From Cliona cf. orientalis (Eukaryota; Porifera; Demospongiae; Clionaida; Clionaidae), in assembly GCA_963930775.1 (NCBI GenBank), contig OZ005691.1, positions 7,685,000-7,748,999 of the forward strand: DNA of 64,000 nucleotides, read 5' to 3'. Each line of letters starts with the position of its first letter. The stretch's first letter is position 1. Below the pieces are notes generated by a model. That model saw nothing but the letters and a program-made list of their open reading frames with translations, had not been told where the DNA came from and did no database searches. A program made the translations under genes and the position numbers. Shown here piece after piece: positions 33,473 to 45,120 of this stretch.

Positions 33473-35374
33473 GAGCCTGAAGAAATACGGATTGGTGATC
33501 CAGAATTCATCCCAAGTGGAACAGGAGACAAGAGGAAGTTGGTTTCCAGGTGTGACATGATTCAGTATGTCCCCATATTAAGTACACTTGAGAAACTATT
33601 AAGAGATCAATGTATCCTGGATGAAATTGAGAGTTTGCCACAACGTATGCATAACAACGAATTATTAGAAGACTTCTGTAATGGAACACTCTTTAAGATG
33701 CATCCACTATTTTCAAGTGATCCTCATGCTCTCCAAATAATAGCATATTTCGATGAGCTTGAAGTATGCAATCCACTTGGATCGCATGTTAAAAAGCACA
33801 AATTAGGATTAGTTTTCTTTTCTCTTGGGAATATTCATCCCAAGTTACGATCTTCCTTGAAGGCTATCAATTTAGTGACAGTGGCTAGTTCTACTATGAT
33901 TGATCGATAAGTATGGAATTAACAAGGTTTACAGCCATTTGTACGAGATTTAACCATCCTGGCTACACATGGGATAAATGTTACCATAAATGGAAGACAG
34001 CGAGTTTTTAAGGGTGCACTGCTAGCTTTCTTGGCTGATAACCTTGCTAGCAATGCTTTAGGTGGCTTTAAACTTCATTTTCATTCTCATATCGATATTG
34101 TCGAACGTGTCTACTTCCGAAGGATGAAATAACCTCTTCATTTGACTCACATGACTTTGTACCACGCTGTACCGATAGTCATGTGAAACAGTGTATGCTT
34201 GTAGAAGGACCAAATGGACCTCACCATTCAACAACCTATGGAATTAATAATCGCTCATGTCTCCTTGATGTTAATTATTTTTCCGTTTTTGGCGGAGGAT
34301 AACCTCACGACTGCATGCACGATGTACTAGAAGGCGTTGGCCCAAAGGAACTTAAGTTACTGCTTATACATTGTATTTCATCCAAATTTTTTACTTTAAA
34401 CGAGTACAATGAGAGACTTGCCAACTTCAACTATGCCTATAGTGACAATGATAGACCTATCCCAGTTCTTTGTACGACTCTCTCAAGGGATACTACCATC
34501 CGTTCTCTCTGCTGCCCAGATGTTGACATTGTTTCGGAATTTACCCATTATGATTGGCCCCAAAATACCGGAAGGTAATGAGAACTGGTCCTGTTTTCTC
34601 CTACTAAAAAAAATTCTGGATATAATTATGTGCCCCGTTCTTCCTTCTAGTACATGTGCAACGTTGAAGATTTTAATAATTGAACACCACACTCTATACT
34701 GCTCACTTTGTGGTAATGACCAAGTCATTCCAAAAATGCATTTTCTTACTCACTATCCTGAGCAGATTATGGCAATTGGACCCATAATGCGGGCTTGGAC
34801 AATGCGGCATGAAGCAAAGCTCAATTTTTTCAAGCAAGCTCCACGCATATCTAATTTCAAAAACATTCCTCAAAGTGTCACCAGGAGGCACCAACGTTGG
34901 CAGTGCTATCAACTGGCAAAGTATAATCTATTGAATGTCCCCCTTCAATGTGGTCCAGGGAGACCAGCCTCGCTTTTGAGTGATGAGTCCGATGATTTGA
35001 GAACCATGATAATCCAGTCTAATCCTAACATTGACACAGCTTCGTCTGTTTTTCGTCCATCTTGGGCATGTTATGAAGGTATTTTGTACAAACCCAATAA
35101 TTGTTTCCTTATCAAAGCGTGCAATGGCTTAGATCCAGTATTTGTTAAATTAGTTGAGATTTTAGTCATTGGGAATAGTCTTGTCACATTTATTGTTCAA
35201 GAGTGTAAGATTTTATATTTTGAAGATAATTATCATTCGTATGCTCTAGAACTTCTACCGGCAAAGTCAGTTGTGTACCTTGAGGGTTTATATGACCGTA
35301 CTGTATTACATGGGCACACAATTAACTCTATAATACATATTGGTTTAAAGTATTATTTTCTGTCAGATCTATAG
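33473..35374 (+). pseudogene. Transposase-like protein body, several disruptions
   Basis: Reads PEEIRIGDPEF..., then YVPILSTLEKLLRDQ, DFCNGTLF.MHPLFS, LQIIAYFDELEVCNPLGS, KHKLGLVFFSLGNIHPK (to 33910), LADNLASNALGGF (near 34040), a CRTC motif, HSTTYGINNRS, PHDCMHDVLEGV (34303-34340), MIGPKIPEG, IPKMHFLTHYP and MRHEAKLNFFK, then a less conserved tail to a TAG at 35372. These blocks identify a C2H2-fronted transposase-like family that is multi-copy in invertebrates; its superfamily (KDZ- or Plavaka/CACTA-related) is uncertain, and the acidic residues in LADN and CMHD are only candidate catalytic residues. Lesions: TAA at 33908-33910 with a nearby frame change, a frame change near 34095, TAA at 34300-34302, and a frame change near 34460-34500. 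Confidence 0.75.
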
Positions 35375-35594
35375 ACTATCATAACATAAATTAGTCATAA
35401 TTATTCTTCACATTTGTTCACTATATCCAAAACAATATCAAGTGTACAACAGTCATAATAATAATAATTATTATGCTGCGCATAATATTGTGTGTGTATC
35501 AGCTGAGTTTATTATTACCTTGAGGGAGGTTTGAAACAAACCCAGCAACTTTGCATGTGACTATCACATGACTTAAGTACATGCAGTAATAATA

Positions 35595-36278
35595 ATGGCT
35601 TGCTTTCTAAGAGATCAGTTAGTGCCTCAAGGAGCTCAAAACAGATCTTCACCTGGTCCTAATGTGCCAGAATACTGGGATGATCAAGCCTCCTCTGTGG
35701 AGCTGTTTGAAGTATCTCCTGATACAAATGAATGGAGATTTTATGAAAAAAAATTTACCAGCTCTATACCAGTCACTGTGAAGCAGATAACCAGGATTCA
35801 GAACCTGTGGTTGTGGGAGGCATACCAATTCAACAAATATAGGATTCAACATAAAAATAAAGGGATTATCAATGAGCTGATGCTTTATCATGGCAGCAAA
35901 GAAAATGATCCAATGGACATATGCAAAGGCGAGGATGGATTTGATTTACGATTGAGCAACAAAGGAAGTTGGGGGGTTGCTCTCTATTTTTCTGAGAGTA
36001 TAAAGTACTCTGATAGGTTTGCTCATACTACTCCCGAAGGAGACAAAGAAATAATAATTGTGTATGTACTTACGGGAGAGGCATACGACTGTGGGACAAA
36101 ACAAAACAAAGAAATTAGAATGCCACCAGTGAAAAGCAGCTCACAAGATAACATTCAAAATGTTAAATACGATAGTATTTCTGCCATATCAAAGGATACT
36201 AGAGTATATATGCTTTATGAGACCAATAGAGCATATCCAGCCTACGTGGTGAAGTACCAGTATCAACAATTATCTTGA
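35595..36278 (+). CDS. PARP-family mono-ADP-ribosyltransferase-like protein
   Basis: An uninterrupted 227-codon ATG-to-TGA frame with a PARP catalytic domain (about residues 45-225) and a short N-terminal extension. Donor-loop and NAD-site motifs are visible: LYHGS with H99, GSWGVALYF with Y131, KYSDRFA, and EIIIVYVLTGEAYD. The C-terminal strand reads YPAYVVKY (214-221). No Glu is evident where PARP1 has its catalytic Glu, so mono- rather than poly-ADP-ribosylation is predicted; inactivity cannot be excluded. The closest resemblance is to the PARP10/14/15 group, but no macrodomain, WWE or SAM domain is attached. Intronless, which could mean a retrocopy or a naturally single-exon gene. It lies 220 bp downstream of the transposase-like remnant on the same strand, with no sign of shared transcription. 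Confidence 0.85.
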   Translation: MACFLRDQLVPQGAQNRSSPGPNVPEYWDDQASSVELFEVSPDTNEWRFYEKKFTSSIPVTVKQITRIQNLWLWEAYQFNKYRIQHKNKGIINELMLYHGSKENDPMDICKGEDGFDLRLSNKGSWGVALYFSESIKYSDRFAHTTPEGDKEIIIVYVLTGEAYDCGTKQNKEIRMPPVKSSSQDNIQNVKYDSISAISKDTRVYMLYETNRAYPAYVVKYQYQQLS

Positions 36279-36361
36279 TTGTATGCCACTTTGTGCAATA
36301 TTTAATGGCAGTGTTCTTCCCTTGACTAACTGTCCAATATTATCAGATTCTGAGAAAAATA

Positions 36362-36970
36362 AGAATACCATGGGCTATAACTATCATTGAAGGTGCATGA
36401 TATGTAGTAAACATGCTAATGATCATAATTACTAAATACCATGGATTATTAAATTAACTATAGTATGCATAGAGGTTACAGTAACGTAATAATTATCATT
36501 ATAGTAATCCACATAGGTAAATATAATCAAGTAATATCCATTAATAGTAACTACTTACTTACTTACTTACAGTAACCCTATAGATGGTTACATCAACCGT
36601 AGTGAAGGTATGATAACTATAGAACATAATAGTTGTATTACACCATCGTGGTTACTGTAACCTCCACACTCTTGATAAGAATGCCATGGGTTAAAATTAT
36701 CCATAGAAGGTGATAGTAAACATACCAATGATCATAATTACAACATACCATGGATTATATTAACTAATATACTCTTGCTAATATGCATAGAGGTTACAAT
36801 AACCTTAATAATTATTATTATAGTTATCCATAATTAGGTAAACATAATCCAACATTAGTAAGTATTATTCATTGATAGTAGCAGTAACCCTAAATGGTTA
36901 CATCAACCTTATTGAAGGTATGGTAACTAGTATAATAATAGTTGTATTACACCATCGTGGTTATTGTAAC
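36362..36970 (+). repeat. Tandem duplication, 2 x ~300 bp
   Basis: 36362-36664 and 36680-36970 share TACCATGG, CATAGAGGTTACA.TAAC, GGTTACATCAACC and GTTGTATTACACCATCGTGG in the same order with many substitutions. A (CTTA)n tract lies near 36554-36575 in the first unit only. The right edge has the same TATATATA end as the repeat at 28180. Confidence 0.8.
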
Positions 36971-37228
36971 CCAACACTTTTTGCTGTGATATATATATAT
37001 ACTCTTTTCTTTGGCACTTGTTTTTGGACAGATATATAATAATATATTATTATTATATCTTCAAAAAGACATGGAAATACCACGTGGTTGTACTAAACTT
37101 TTATAATTTCAATGCCATGAAACTTTGGAACTGCTTGATTGGAAAAATTTCGTTTCAGTCTCATATTGTAGAGCAACACGAGAGCTATTGAATGGTGCTT
37201 GAATTATGGGAATCAGTCCAAGGGAACC

Positions 37229-37450
37229 TACCGTATAGCCGGAAAATTTGGCGGGGAATTAAATTTGGCGGTTTGGCGGTCTATTATTACAACCGCCAAA
37301 TTAAAATCCGCCAAAATTTCCTACTCGCATATATACGTATGGCAATCCCGTACCGAACCACCAAATTTAAATCCGCCAATATTCTTTTAATAGCGATTTT
37401 GGGCTCAACCGCCAAATTTAATGCCCGCCAATATTTCCGGCTATACGGTA
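37229..37450. mobile_element. TACCGTA foldback MITE, 222 bp
   Basis: Ends TACCGTATAGCCGG and CCGGCTATACGGTA are exact inverted repeats; the interior repeatedly alternates GGCGG/CCGCC with AAATTT in both orientations (for example TTTGGCGG, AACCGCCAAATT). Non-coding despite open frames. Confidence 0.85.
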
Positions 37451-38379
37451 ATTGCCCCACTTTCACACAAGATTGTGAGGCGCTTGCGAATAGCATGCAC
37501 AGAAGTGCTTGCTGTGGAGCTCAACAATGTCTTCAGATTATATGATCTGAATAAGCAGAAATTGGAACAGTTTCTCTGTCTTCTGGTCTTTATTTAGAGT
37601 AAATAGAGTAGGAAGCAATCACACGTTGCGGGGACCACCGATACAAATTGTGGGTGTGGCTTTGATTACTGACTTTTGTGATCACAATTATTCTTTTGTA
37701 GAGGTCATATTTTAGCAGGCTTTTGCAAGGAAAGTCTGATACATAAAAGAATACATAAGGGCTATGTGTCAAGCTTGATTCCCCCCCCCCCTCCCCCATT
37801 CCTACTCCACTGAGAAGTGAAAGGTGGCCTAGATAGAAGAGATAAAAAATAGATAAATGCAGCAAAATTGCATGCACTGGAGTGTGCCACCAGATGCACT
37901 TCCTGAATCTACAACAATGTGACTGCTGGCTTAATGATTGAATATGGATGTTAATAAATATAACCTCTGTAGGTTAAGGTTGTTTATATTTCTTATAGAA
38001 TTTCATAGATCATGTGCACGAAAGCAACATCAGTAGTAAGGTGTGGTGTAATTACCTAAAATATCGGATTGCATGACATTGTATACAAAATGTTATAGAC
38101 TGAAGTTGGGGGTGTAGAACACTCAGAAGCTCCTGATTTAAGTCTCCTAGAGGTATGATAATTAATTATAAATGATGTTGATAGTCATATATCGTTAATA
38201 TAGAATGAAACAAGGAATCGCAGTTCCATGGGCATTAATGCTCTTATGACATACTGTCTACTTCTCAAAGATGAAAATGCCTATTCGTGTTGTGATTATA
38301 GCCACACTTCATTCGTATTGCAAGATTTTGATGAACCAAACAAAAGATTGAAGGTGCATAAATAATAATATTATTATAG
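37451..38379. other. Intergenic, no feature recognised
   Basis: AT-rich sequence with a C10TC5 tract near 37781-37797; no gene or repeat boundary supported. Confidence 0.4.
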
Positions 38380-38580
38380 TATAATATACAACAAAAAATA
38401 TTTTTCAGAGCGACAATTTTTTTATATAGTCCGTGTCCTAACCTGGAGGGCATAAAAGATGCACTCTGCTATGTACAAGTTCAGATGGCACACAATTGTT
38501 CAGAATTGCAGCCATAGAGATGCATTTTCGAACACACGGTGTGAAGCGCCACGCGTTCCAAGAGGCCAGCCACCAGTGCA
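38380..38580 (+). repeat. R6 repeat, 5' fragment
   Basis: TATTTTTCAGAGCGACA, AGTCCGTGTCCTAACCTGGAG and GGCATAAAAGATGC match, inverted, the right end of the copy at 61375-61760. A (GT)n microsatellite follows at about 38757-38775. Confidence 0.65.
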
Positions 38581-39489
38581 TTAAGTAAAGGGAATGTAAG
38601 GTAATTCAGGTAGCAAGGGGTCATCAGGGTCATCTTCGTCACTGGTGGGGTTGTCTCTGTTGAATAGGAGGAGTGGTGAATGAGATGGCAGCTCTGCTGT
38701 TTCAGATGTCTGTTGTGTTAGCTACTACCGATATTGCCTCCATCAAACAGTAACTAGTGTGTGTGTGTGTGTGTACGCTTGTCTGTCTGTCAGTCCATCT
38801 TTTATTGCCGAAGAAGTATGATCTCTTATCCTTGGATTTATCACAGTACTATAGTATTAACAAGACTTTGCATAATAATAATTATTATAGCTAACCACAT
38901 CATAGTCAAGTATCTTTATTTTGTCATGCTGCTCATGCATAGCATTGTAGTTTTCTCACAATAATAGCTTAATTTCTCCTTTAAGTTACTGTTTCATCAT
39001 TAATACCCGAGGCGGCCATACAGCATAGCCACTGGGTGCATAATAATATCAATGCATGGTTGATGTTTTGGCACTAATAATTAGCTAAGTGTTACATTTA
39101 TTAATTAAAGGTGTGTTTGTTGTAGCTCCTGATTTACCATCCACCGCCACCGTCCATGTCTTTTTTTATGCATGTGGGTGATTAATTAGCTGTATTGAAT
39201 AATGGAGGAAGAGGGTCTATAATAGGAATTACAGCCCACACAAGTACAGTAACTGCAATAACAGTGAAATTGCATGCACGAATGATAAGTATGACATTGT
39301 CATCTGGTGATGGTATGCAAAGTTTTGTCAGCAGAGTTACTGTACTAATATGATATATGCATGTACAGTTGCTCAAATTTAAGTGTCTTTCTAGTAAAGG
39401 TTTGTTAGAGACTCACTGCATGGCTACTGCTTCATTCTTTATCCAGTAAGCAGAGTGAATACATTCATGCATATGCAGTATACTTGTTA

Positions 39490-39940
39490 TACTGTATACA
39501 ATGAAAAACATTTTTCAGGCAGTCCGCGTCTTGAATGCACCCAGTTGCTATGAACGTGCGGCGTGGGCAGAGAGAAAGTCCACATTACAAGGCTCAGGAT
39601 TCATTAGAATTGTAGGGTCTTGTGCACAAAGAAGAGTGGCCTTAATGCCTCAGGCCATAGCTATAGCTAGAGATGCATTGTTGCACGTTTCAAGCGGCCT
39701 ACTAAGCAGGCGCTAGTGCTAGCGCTAGCTACCAAGCCTCGAGCAAAGCAAGAGGCGAGGTCTGTTCTTTGTTATACCTGTCAGTAGTCTGGTAGCAACG
39801 TTCAAGCTGAGCGAGAACATCGCCATTGCAAACTTAGTTGCTGCTTGCTGTGAGGGCTGTGGCCTCTGCAATAGTTGGTACAGGTTCAAAATTTATCCCG
39901 CTTCCATCTGCGCATGCACACGGTACTAATACACAGACAG
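39490..39940 (+). repeat. R6 repeat, near full copy
   Basis: Begins ACAATGAAAAACATTTTTCAG and ends with ATCTGCGCATGCACACGGTACTAA, both shared with 61375-61760 (inverted). A further 3' fragment with GGGGTGTGG..TATACCAGGTTC and ATGCACACTGTACTAACTG lies at about 40500-40620. Open frames inside are not supported as genes. Confidence 0.65.
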
Positions 39941-40639
39941 GATACTGTTTGTGCATGAACTACCTACGTTTCTCTTTTGTGAAAAGTGTCCTTAAGGACT
40001 TGTAATGTATGTTTGTGGGGTGATCATTTCAGTGAGGAGAGAGTAAATAGCATAAGGTAGTGGTCGTCATGCGCTATGCATACTGCACATGATCTTAATA
40101 ACAGCTTGGGCACTGAGCATGAGATGGCCTGTACAGCATAGGCAAGGGCATGAAACTGGAAAGGTGAGTGCTGGACCACCCTGGCAAGGTTCAGGTCCAC
40201 AATTAGCATCTCTGGTATATCTACATCCCCGAACATAAAAATAACTGATGAAGGCTTGTCTATGGCTAGGCTTGGACTCATAATGTGTGATCAACATCAT
40301 AGGACTACTAGCTAGCAAATTTTCACTCTCGTGGTATCTATGGTGGTAGCTTCTCAGGCCTATGTTATTACTACTCATGCAACTCAGTGACTGACATACT
40401 GCTGTTGTTTGGGATACCAGCTCCATGCTTTTGTGCTCTCAAAGATATTTGCGAAAGCTCGGCCCGCACAGATGATTTTCATCATCGCTAGTCTAACAGT
40501 AGATTCGACATTCTCACTCTGCTCGAACAATGTGCAGGAAGGGGTGTGGTCTATACCAGGTTCAAAGTTTGATGCTGCTTTCATCTGTGTATGCACACTG
40601 TACTAACTGTACTGAGCATGCTATTTTAGTAGCTCATGC

Positions 40640-42390
40640 ATATTAGCCTTATTATCCCATGATTGTGACATCAAACATAACACTATTTGTTATTTCGCAA
40701 ATTTCATTTACTGTTTTATGCAAATGTTTTACTACAGAGAAATAAATATATAATTGTTAGAAGAAGAGGAATTGAATTTCTAGATGTTTGTGATTGGATT
40801 TACTGGTGTTCTTGTGACAATAAAATGAACTCGCTGAAATCAATGAATAGTACAGTTAACGTGAAAATGGAAGGTACGTTCCAGCAATATTTACAAAAAA
40901 TTCCATAATGCCATATATGCTGAGTTTTCTCAGAGATGGTCACAAATTGTGAGTATAAATATACTCATAAAAATAGTCCCATCAAACTATTTGTATAAGT
41001 GAAGCTGATATATCGAGTGCACTCATAGCTGTAGCGTTGCTGTTGCTATGACTTGATGACCCTTTCCTACATTGAGCACGAGCATGCGCGGTCACATGCC
41101 AGTTGAGTGGGTGTAGCCGATAAACCACAGGTATGCTGATAGGGTTTCATCTGGCGATAAATGAGTGGGTGTACTTAAACACACCAAGTTCCTTGGTATA
41201 TATTTTTAGGAGAATTTTTTTAATTATTTCGGGTAATTTTTGTCAAAAATAAGTGCTAGTGGTTTGATTTGGTGACTTATTAGCTGGATGAATCCCTGGC
41301 TAAACAGAAAATGCATGACCTGTAGTGCTAGTAAGCCATTTTCATAGAGTTCTATGCATCTGTGTGTATAGCACTACAAATCAGGCATCTGTGTGTGCTT
41401 GCAGCACACACAGATGTCTAGAACTCAAGATCTGGCAATTTTTGTGCCAACGATGAGAGACGGACAAACCCATTGCTTTACCCCTTGCACATGCGCACGG
41501 GGTAACAATGACTGTGTCCAGTACAAACTAAGCTCAGTACACATTATTCACCATGTCACTCTAAATGTAATACCACCATAGAGCTAACTCACCTACAAGT
41601 TTGAGACCGCTCGCTTGCTTCATGTAGGAAGTACGGCACTTTGTTCATGATCTCACTTATATGCATAGAAATGAGAAAATTCAATCTAAAGGTATTGCTA
41701 CGTACGTCATAAGCGTTTCTGCACACTATGTATGAACAGGAAATCAATTAAATGGATCTGGACAGAGCCGTTCAAAAAATAATGAAAAAAATTTGAGTGA
41801 GTGCCAAATTTTATCATTGGCAATGACAGCCACTTCTACTTCTGTCTTAGAAGCTAAAAAGTTTGAGCAAGCTTACAGTATTTGATGAATCTAGCTGTAC
41901 CAGACTAAGTTAGCGCACTTAGCAACGGGCTTTGTGTACGGCAGCTGTACATACTAGATACATTACCGAGAGTTAACATCCTTAGACAAAGGTAGAGGTT
42001 AGTAGAAAGGTTCCTTGACATGAATATGACAAACATTTGACATGATAATCTGAAGTACTAGAAATATGCATTGCGCAAGAAGCCTATGGACTCCATAGGG
42101 GCATAGGAACAGGTCCGGCAGAACCAGCGGCTGCCTGACCAATGTTTGAGCCTGCCTTCATGATACAATTGAAAACCTTACCTGCTATGTTCGTGAAATT
42201 TAGCTAGCACTCTGCTCGAAGTTCTGAATAGCACTCACTTTTAATAATACAAGCATGGTACTGTATATGTTTTAATATAAGTGCCCTTTGAGACCTGCGC
42301 AATTTTTTCAATTCTAATTTAAAGTGCTTTTCTGATTATTTTTAGGCGGCGCGTATTTAATTGGAACGTATTGCCACATGTGCAATATCG
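40640..42390. other. Intergenic with R11 and R10 fragments
   Basis: Inverted R11 fragment at about 41040-41350 and a short R10 copy at about 41425-41515. A 73-codon open stretch at 40690-40908 has mixed composition but no recognisable motif. Nothing else supported. Confidence 0.45.
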
Positions 42391-42462
42391 CGAACCGTCC
42401 ATCGAGTCAATCTATCAAGCTAGTGGCGAACCGTCCATCGAGTCAATCTATCAAGCTAGTGG
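42391..42462 (+). repeat. Exact 2 x 36 bp tandem duplication
   Basis: CGAACCGTCCATCGAGTCAA-containing 36-bp unit occupies 42391-42426 and is repeated without change at 42427-42462. Perfect identity implies a very recent event or an assembly slip. Confidence 0.9.
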
Positions 42463-42663
42463 TATAGATGTCAAACTAAGCTATCTCTTACATTTTATTA
42501 TGGGCACTTACCTACTCAAGCTACTGCTTTGATATCTTTCTGGAGCTAGAGACAACAGTTCTGATGGCTATAATACCAGTAACTCAAGCATAATTCAGCG
42601 ATCAGAGTGAAACTTCCAAAAATAAGTGAAATTAGAACCTTATTTTTGTTGTTTTCACCACTG

Positions 42664-42823
42664 ATACCATACTTAATCTAATAGTATGTATGGCAATTTT
42701 AGAAAATGCGCACTTTTCTGGTAATGGTCGTCAATCGCTCCATATATACACGTTATGAGAATTTGTAAAATGCTAATTTTTACGTTAGATTGGATCATAC
42801 GTTGTATTCGATTAACTACGGTA
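42664..42823. mobile_element. R9 MITE (TACCGTA family), copy 1
   Basis: Left end TACCATACTTAATCTAATA, right end ATTCGATTAACTACGGTA; internal TTTCTGGTAA.GGTCGTCAATCG shared with 49904-50079 and 52249-52425. The stretch 42880-43025 to its right contains another TACCGTA-ended segment (minus strand from TACCGTATAC at about 43025). Confidence 0.8.
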
Positions 42824-43084
42824 TAATCACTGCTACTAAATAATGCCGATCAGTGATAGTGCTTGTGCTCTGGTAAACTTCCAGAACCGTTCTAACTGCA
42901 GCTCTTAGGCGCCTCCCCAATTTAAGCGTCCTTTAACCTGCTCGCGAATTTTTCTGTTCTAATTGGAGGCGCCCTTGCTATCTGTAATTATTTTTTAGCG
43001 ACGCCTATATTAGAAAGTATACGGTATTAACAGGAATAAATTTTGACCCATCGCCTCGTAGCAAAGGAATTCTCCTGTAAGTGG

Positions 43085-43385
43085 ATGCTGCTTTGGGAGG
43101 GGAGCACATCATGCCTGGCCAACCAAATTTACTTCCTACACCCCTGCTTTATGTGCGGGATTTGTCAGATATGGTCATATACGCTAGATGGATATGCTAT
43201 ATAGGGGATCAATATGCAGGGGTAGGGAACAGCTACCCTCTTTGTGACCCTACTGTAACATGAACATTATTTATCTTGTTCGTAGAATTCAGTGCTCCAA
43301 ATTGCATTCATATTGATGCAACCAAATTATTTGTTAAATCTTATGATGAAAGAAACGAACTATTTCCAAGCAATTTCTTACATGG
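43085..43385 (+). other. Two weak candidate exons
   Basis: 43085-43262 is open with mixed composition. After an acceptor near 43285, a second open piece (APNCIHIDATKLFVKSYDER) runs to a donor CATG|GTCAGT near 43384. No family recognised; offered only as a possibility. Confidence 0.2.
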
Positions 43386-43565
43386 TCAGTATAAGTTTTT
43401 GCTAATTATTTATGGCACGTTTGCATAGCACATATTATGGAAACTAGCATGAATACTACACTATTATGGTTTGGTAATCATTGTCTGATGTCATGGGTGT
43501 CTAAGGTCTGGTTATTAAGCCCATGCGCTTATCACTCTCGGTGGTAAGGAAACTTAATATGCACT

Positions 43566-43965
43566 TACCCTAGAATCCCACGATTACGCTCCCCCTTGTG
43601 CATAAGCCCCCCCCTCCCCTGCATTTTTAGCTCAAGTTCCTGCATAGGTAGTTTTGTCTCGCGTATAAGTCCCCCCCCCTCTCTGACTGTAAAATGCAGA
43701 CATTACAGACCATTAGCCTAGTAAAAACAGTCACAACTAACAAACTAGCTATTTGTGTCTTTTTTATGCCTTATATTATCATTTTTCTTGAGTTTTGCCC
43801 ACCAAACATCGAGACAGAGTACAGAGATCGCGCGCCCACATGGCATTCGACGGTCGGTAATGGTCATTAAACGGAAATGTTAGGATCCTGCATATAAGCC
43901 CCCTCCCCGCTTTTTCCCAATGCTAGCATGCACAAAACGGGGCATAATCGCGGGATTCTATGGCA
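43566..43965. mobile_element. Foldback MITE TACCCTAGAATCCC
   Basis: Ends TACCCTAGAATCCCACGATTA and its inverse TAATCGCGGGATTCTATGGCA (two mismatches). Several CATAAGCCCCCCC-type stretches lie inside, as in the element at 57392-57945. About 400 bp, non-coding. Confidence 0.75.
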
Positions 43966-44383
43966 TTAGATGCTGTGTGCTTAATAGAGGGCAAAGCTTT
44001 GACCACACCCACTACCAGCATGATCAAGTGATCAATCACAACACTAGCAGATTATAAATTCAGCAATTCATGATAAAAGCTCTGGTATAGTTCATGGACA
44101 TATAATCAGAAGCCATTACTGGAATAAAACTGGCCAACTTCTTTGGCCATATTCACATTGTAGTGGAGGTGAAGAGTCCGATTCCATCTCAGAGGAATAT
44201 CACTGTTGAGTATAGCCAATCTCACACAGCTGACTATCCGATAAATAATTGGAGAACAAATTCTAGGCATGCAGAGCATGGACAACTCTTGATCGAACCG
44301 TGAATATTACTATCGTCTATAAATTATATGTATTGGGCACATGTACTTAATGTAGGTACTTATTAATTAGACTTTATGATAAC

Positions 44384-44750
44384 AGAAACTGGTTGTTAAG
44401 CGCATGCACTTATAGCACGCGGAAGCAAGAAAAAATGCGCTTAATAGGAAGCATGCGCTTAATTAAAAGTGCTAAAACAAGGTAGGTGGGGTGTGCGTAA
44501 AGACTGTGTCGAAGGTAGATAGGCCTACAACGGTGGCCAAGAAGCGACCAGAGAGCGTAATTCTCGACGTCTTCTTCTCCAGCCTACTTCTAGCCTTCTT
44601 TCTGGGCTCATATAACCGATCACTCATCGTTCAGCTGGCTTGCTGGGCATATGTGCCTAACAAAGAGCGGTAAAGCTCGCACAAAACTATGCGCTTAATA
44701 AAAAGTATGTGCTTAACAGCGAGCAGCGCTTAATAACCAGTTTCTACGGT
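44384..44750. mobile_element. Foldback MITE with CTGGTTRTTAAGCGC ends
   Basis: GAAACTGGTTGTTAAGCGC (from 44385) is mirrored by GCGCTTAATAACCAGTTTC (to 44744), extended at the right to TACGGT. A solitary relative, CTGGTTATTAAGCCCATGCGC, lies near 43509. A 60-codon open frame inside is unsupported. Confidence 0.8.
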
Positions 44751-44938
44751 TGCACTAGTCACAATTGATGTTGTAAGTCTGGGTTACAGGAACAATACTG
44801 TGGTTGTACATAAATTTGCTTGTTGAAGTCTATAGTATCGCATATACTGTTATCAGGGACAGTGAACTTAACTGATTTTATATTTTTTAGATCCCAATAC
44901 ACCATTAGTTCGTGATGAGTTTAAACAAGGAGGCGGAG

Positions 44939-44947
44939 TATAAAAGG
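44939..44947 (+). promoter_or_regulatory. TATA box TATAAAAGG
   Basis: A canonical TATA box within GGCGGAGTATAAAAGGGGAG, 174 bp upstream of the ATG at 45121. A near-identical, inverted GGCGGGGTATAAAAGGGGGAG lies at 49765-49792, upstream of the minus-strand companion gene. Confidence 0.7.
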
Positions 44948-45120
44948 GGAGTGGCCCGGTCAGAAAAATGGCCGACAGGAAACGGATTGCAGCAAGATTC
45001 AAAAATGTCTGCGAGCTAGCTGTACTATGAATACACACTATACACACATCGCACTTTTTGAAGCGCAAAATAAAGCTATCAAAGCACAGAACACGTGGTA
45101 TTTCTAATTAAAGAGCGAAA

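Noticed and set aside
37192..37545. 117-codon open frame
   Set aside because: It runs across the 222-bp foldback MITE and has no support outside it.
39501..39716. 71-codon open frame
   Set aside because: It lies in the R6 repeat and is not kept open in the other R6 copies.
44491..44673. 60-codon open frame
   Set aside because: Inside a TIR-bounded MITE, no motif, no related frame elsewhere.
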